Below are positions 62,562-64,000 of a DNA stretch of 64,000 bases, piece after piece (the stretch's first letter is position 1; every line of letters starts with the position of its first letter). Made by a program: the position numbers and the translations under genes. The stretch is from Boseongicola sp. SB0665_bin_10 (GTDB taxonomy: Bacteria > Pseudomonadota > Alphaproteobacteria > Rhodobacterales > Rhodobacteraceae): positions 44,978 through 108,977 of the forward strand of contig VXSG01000050.1 of assembly GCA_009838075.1 (NCBI GenBank), in the 5' to 3' direction. The notes beneath the pieces were generated by a model, which worked only from the letters and a program-made list of their open reading frames with translations, was not told the DNA's origin and made no database searches.

Positions 62562-63821
62562 ATGGATCTGCAGACCAGAACGTCCGGGGTCGGTGCCCGG
62601 CGGAATCGGCCCAAGCGCAAGTGCAAGTCGATCCGGTTCAATTTCAGGGGGCCGTGCCAGGAACGTGACGATTCGGTCGAACCCGCAGTGTGGTGCCGTG
62701 TACGGCACTCCGACAGTGCGGCAAAGACTGAGGCCGAGGAAGGCGCGGCCGCCTCTGGCGGGCACAAGGGAAGCGGCAAGTCAGGGAAGACGTCAACAAC
62801 AGTCAGCAGGACGCGCGAGATTTGCGGCTATGTGACCGACGCAATTGTCGATGCCCTGACACAGGGCTCCCCGCCTTGGCGTACCCCTTGGACACCCGGT
62901 GCCGGTGCGGCCCAGTTGCCGCTTCGGGTCTGTGGTACGCCATACCGCGGAATCAACGTGGTCATGCTCTGGCGCAAGGCAATTGCCATGGGATACTCGG
63001 CGCCGTTCTGGATGACTTATCGTCAGGCAGCGGCACGCGGGGGACAGGTTCGCAGGGGCGAGCGCGGCACGACGGTCATAAAGGTCGGCACCGTGGTGCG
63101 CGAAAGTGAAATTCCGGGTGAGGAGCCGAAAAGATACGGATACTTGCGATCATATCGAGTTTTCAACCTGGATCAGATTGATGGCTTGGGCGATCAGTTT
63201 CGCGCATCGGCTGATCGGCCGCAGGCCTCGGGAGCAGGCATTGACCCCGCCTTGATGGCATGGTTCCGGCGGTTGAACGTTGGACTCGAGACATCCGGGG
63301 CGCCTCGCGCATTCTATGATGTCGCGCGCGACGTGATTCACATGCCGCCCGAAGACTGTTTCAAGGACGGCGCCACCTACGCCGGCGTGCTCCTGCATGA
63401 GACGATTCATGCGACCGGGGCTCCGCACCGGCTCGACCGGCGCTTGAGCGAGGCATTCAGCGACACGCGATATGCGCACGAAGAGCTCGTGGCCGAACTT
63501 GGTTCGGCCATGACGGGAGCATTGCTCGGCATTGAGCCCCGCTTCGATGAGAACGCGGCCTATTTGAAGGAGTGGATCAAGATCCTGAAATCGGATCATC
63601 GCGCGATCCTCAACGCGGCCTCTGCGGCCCAGGCGGCATGCGACTGGTTGATGACGCAAGCGGGCGACCTGTCCGGCAATCCGGCTGCCACGAATCGTCC
63701 AGGAGATTCCGAGTCGCCGGTCTTTGCCTATGGCCTTTGGGCGCTGTCGCCGAAGGGTGCGGCCAATATGCGTCATGCGTTGGCGTGGACGCCACTGATT
63801 GCGGCAAGGCGGGATCCTTGA
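62562..63821 (+). CDS. ardC: ArdC-type anti-restriction protein (N-terminal ssDNA-binding plus zincin-like domain)
   Basis: This protein of about 419 residues carries the ArdC_N domain (REICGYVTDAIVDALTQGSPPWRTPW; YRGINVVMLWRKA; WMTYRQAAARGGQVRRGERG) from about residue 85. It also has a metallopeptidase-like domain with HETIHATGAPHRLDR, where HExxH begins near residue 279, and a downstream AHEELVAELGSAM. ArdC proteins protect incoming plasmid DNA from restriction. The first 85 residues are basic, low in family similarity and may be non-coding; the true start is uncertain (TTG 62553, ATG 62562 or further in). It marks this end of the window as plasmid- or ICE-related. Confidence 0.85.
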   Translation: MDLQTRTSGVGARRNRPKRKCKSIRFNFRGPCQERDDSVEPAVWCRVRHSDSAAKTEAEEGAAASGGHKGSGKSGKTSTTVSRTREICGYVTDAIVDALTQGSPPWRTPWTPGAGAAQLPLRVCGTPYRGINVVMLWRKAIAMGYSAPFWMTYRQAAARGGQVRRGERGTTVIKVGTVVRESEIPGEEPKRYGYLRSYRVFNLDQIDGLGDQFRASADRPQASGAGIDPALMAWFRRLNVGLETSGAPRAFYDVARDVIHMPPEDCFKDGATYAGVLLHETIHATGAPHRLDRRLSEAFSDTRYAHEELVAELGSAMTGALLGIEPRFDENAAYLKEWIKILKSDHRAILNAASAAQAACDWLMTQAGDLSGNPAATNRPGDSESPVFAYGLWALSPKGAANMRHALAWTPLIAARRDP

Positions 63822-63856
63822 CGGTCTTGCAGCCTCTTCCGCCGGGATGCACACAT

Positions 63857-63932
63857 GGTCAGCGTCAGCGACCCCTCCCTGAAGGGAGGGGCTTGAGGAA
63901 CGAAAGTTCCGAGAGCCCGTGCTGACCAGCAC
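63857..63932 (+). ncRNA. Structured RNA candidate, HEARO/omega-RNA-like (IscB/TnpB-associated)
   Basis: Just after ardC the sequence folds into a compact junction. A closing helix pairs GGTCAGC (63857-63863) with GCTGACC (63921-63927). Inside it are CCCCTCCC-tgaa-GGGAGGGG (63872-63891), GGAAC-gaaa-GTTCC (63897-63910, a GNRA tetraloop) and possible GGGCT/AGCCC pairing. An alternative 3-prime hairpin GTGCT-gacc-AGCAC lies at 63919-63932. Such nested GC helices with the GGGGCTTGAGG element resemble the transposon-end RNA of IS200/IS605-type IscB/TnpB loci (HEARO family). The nuclease gene would lie beyond the right edge. The family name is recalled from pattern, not from a search. Confidence 0.5.
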
Positions 63933-64000
63933 AAGAAAGGAGACTGTCATCCAATCTACCCTGAACCATACGTTGAAGACCAACCCCGGGATGCTTCCTC

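Noticed and set aside
63919..64000. Open frame at the right edge as the start of an IscB or other protein
   Set aside because: No recognised protein motif, and the sequence overlaps the structured RNA candidate; too short to judge.

Overview
This 64 kb window is GC-rich, densely packed DNA. It probably comes from an alphaproteobacterium of the Rhodobacterales/roseobacter type. That placement is an inference from the gene families: many TRAP transporters, a PuuD urate hydroxylase, a PuuE-UraD fusion, malonate enzymes and several inositol-type gene sets. I see no rRNA, tRNA, core housekeeping gene or CRISPR array. The whole window reads as an accessory catabolic region, and its right edge looks plasmid-like or mobile (ArdC-type anti-restriction protein, two small families often found on plasmids, and a structured RNA).

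Region 1 (1-11.2 kb) is a non-canonical inositol/cyclitol cluster. On the minus strand are iolD, iolE, an SDR and a truncated Gfo/Idh gene. On the plus strand, divergent from iolD, are a TTG-started Gfo/Idh (IolG-like), an aldehyde dehydrogenase, an HpcH/HpaI aldolase, a D-2-hydroxyacid dehydrogenase, two more Gfo/Idh proteins and an RpiR regulator. Region 2 (11.2-24.1 kb) is aromatic and C3-acid metabolism: an FAD hydroxylase, a decayed P450, a VOC protein, a LeuA/HMGL-type synthase or lyase, a GntR regulator, a hydroxyquinol-type intradiol dioxygenase, a DctPQM TRAP system, OsmC, a RutE-like reductase, a YciI-like protein and malonyl-CoA decarboxylase. Region 3 (24.1-29 kb) is sparse: an SDR, a PhnB-like VOC protein and an aminotransferase, separated by long gene-free stretches.

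Region 4 (29-43.3 kb) is a LysR-controlled operon: TAXI-type TRAP receptor, fused TRAP permease, type I sulfatase, aldehyde dehydrogenase and a ThDP enzyme. It is followed by a LigM-like O-demethylase carrying three separate lesions, then a YgfG-like crotonase, a 73-residue membrane peptide and MatB malonyl-CoA synthetase. Region 5 (43.7-49.4 kb) is urate catabolism: PuuD, LysR, HIU hydrolase, PuuE-UraD, AllA and AllE. A separate allantoate amidohydrolase is not seen. Region 6 (49.6-57.7 kb) is a second, more canonical inositol cluster (iolD-iolC-iolB-iolJ-type aldolase-rbsD-rbsK) divergent from Gfo/Idh and an IolE/IolI-like gene. Region 7 (58.5-64 kb) holds an exported nucleosidase, an SLC13 transporter and the plasmid-type end.

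The pieces suggest a scavenger of plant- or alga-derived cyclitols, aromatics, purines and sulfate esters. Several routes may meet at malonate semialdehyde or malonyl-CoA (IolJ product, RutE-like reductase, MatB, malonyl-CoA decarboxylase, YgfG-like crotonase). The strongest leads are the HEARO/omega-RNA-like structure at the right edge, the variant inositol operon with an HpaI aldolase, the shared TTGCAA operators of the two iolD/Gfo divergons, the MatB plus YgfG-like pair, and the decayed LigM gene.
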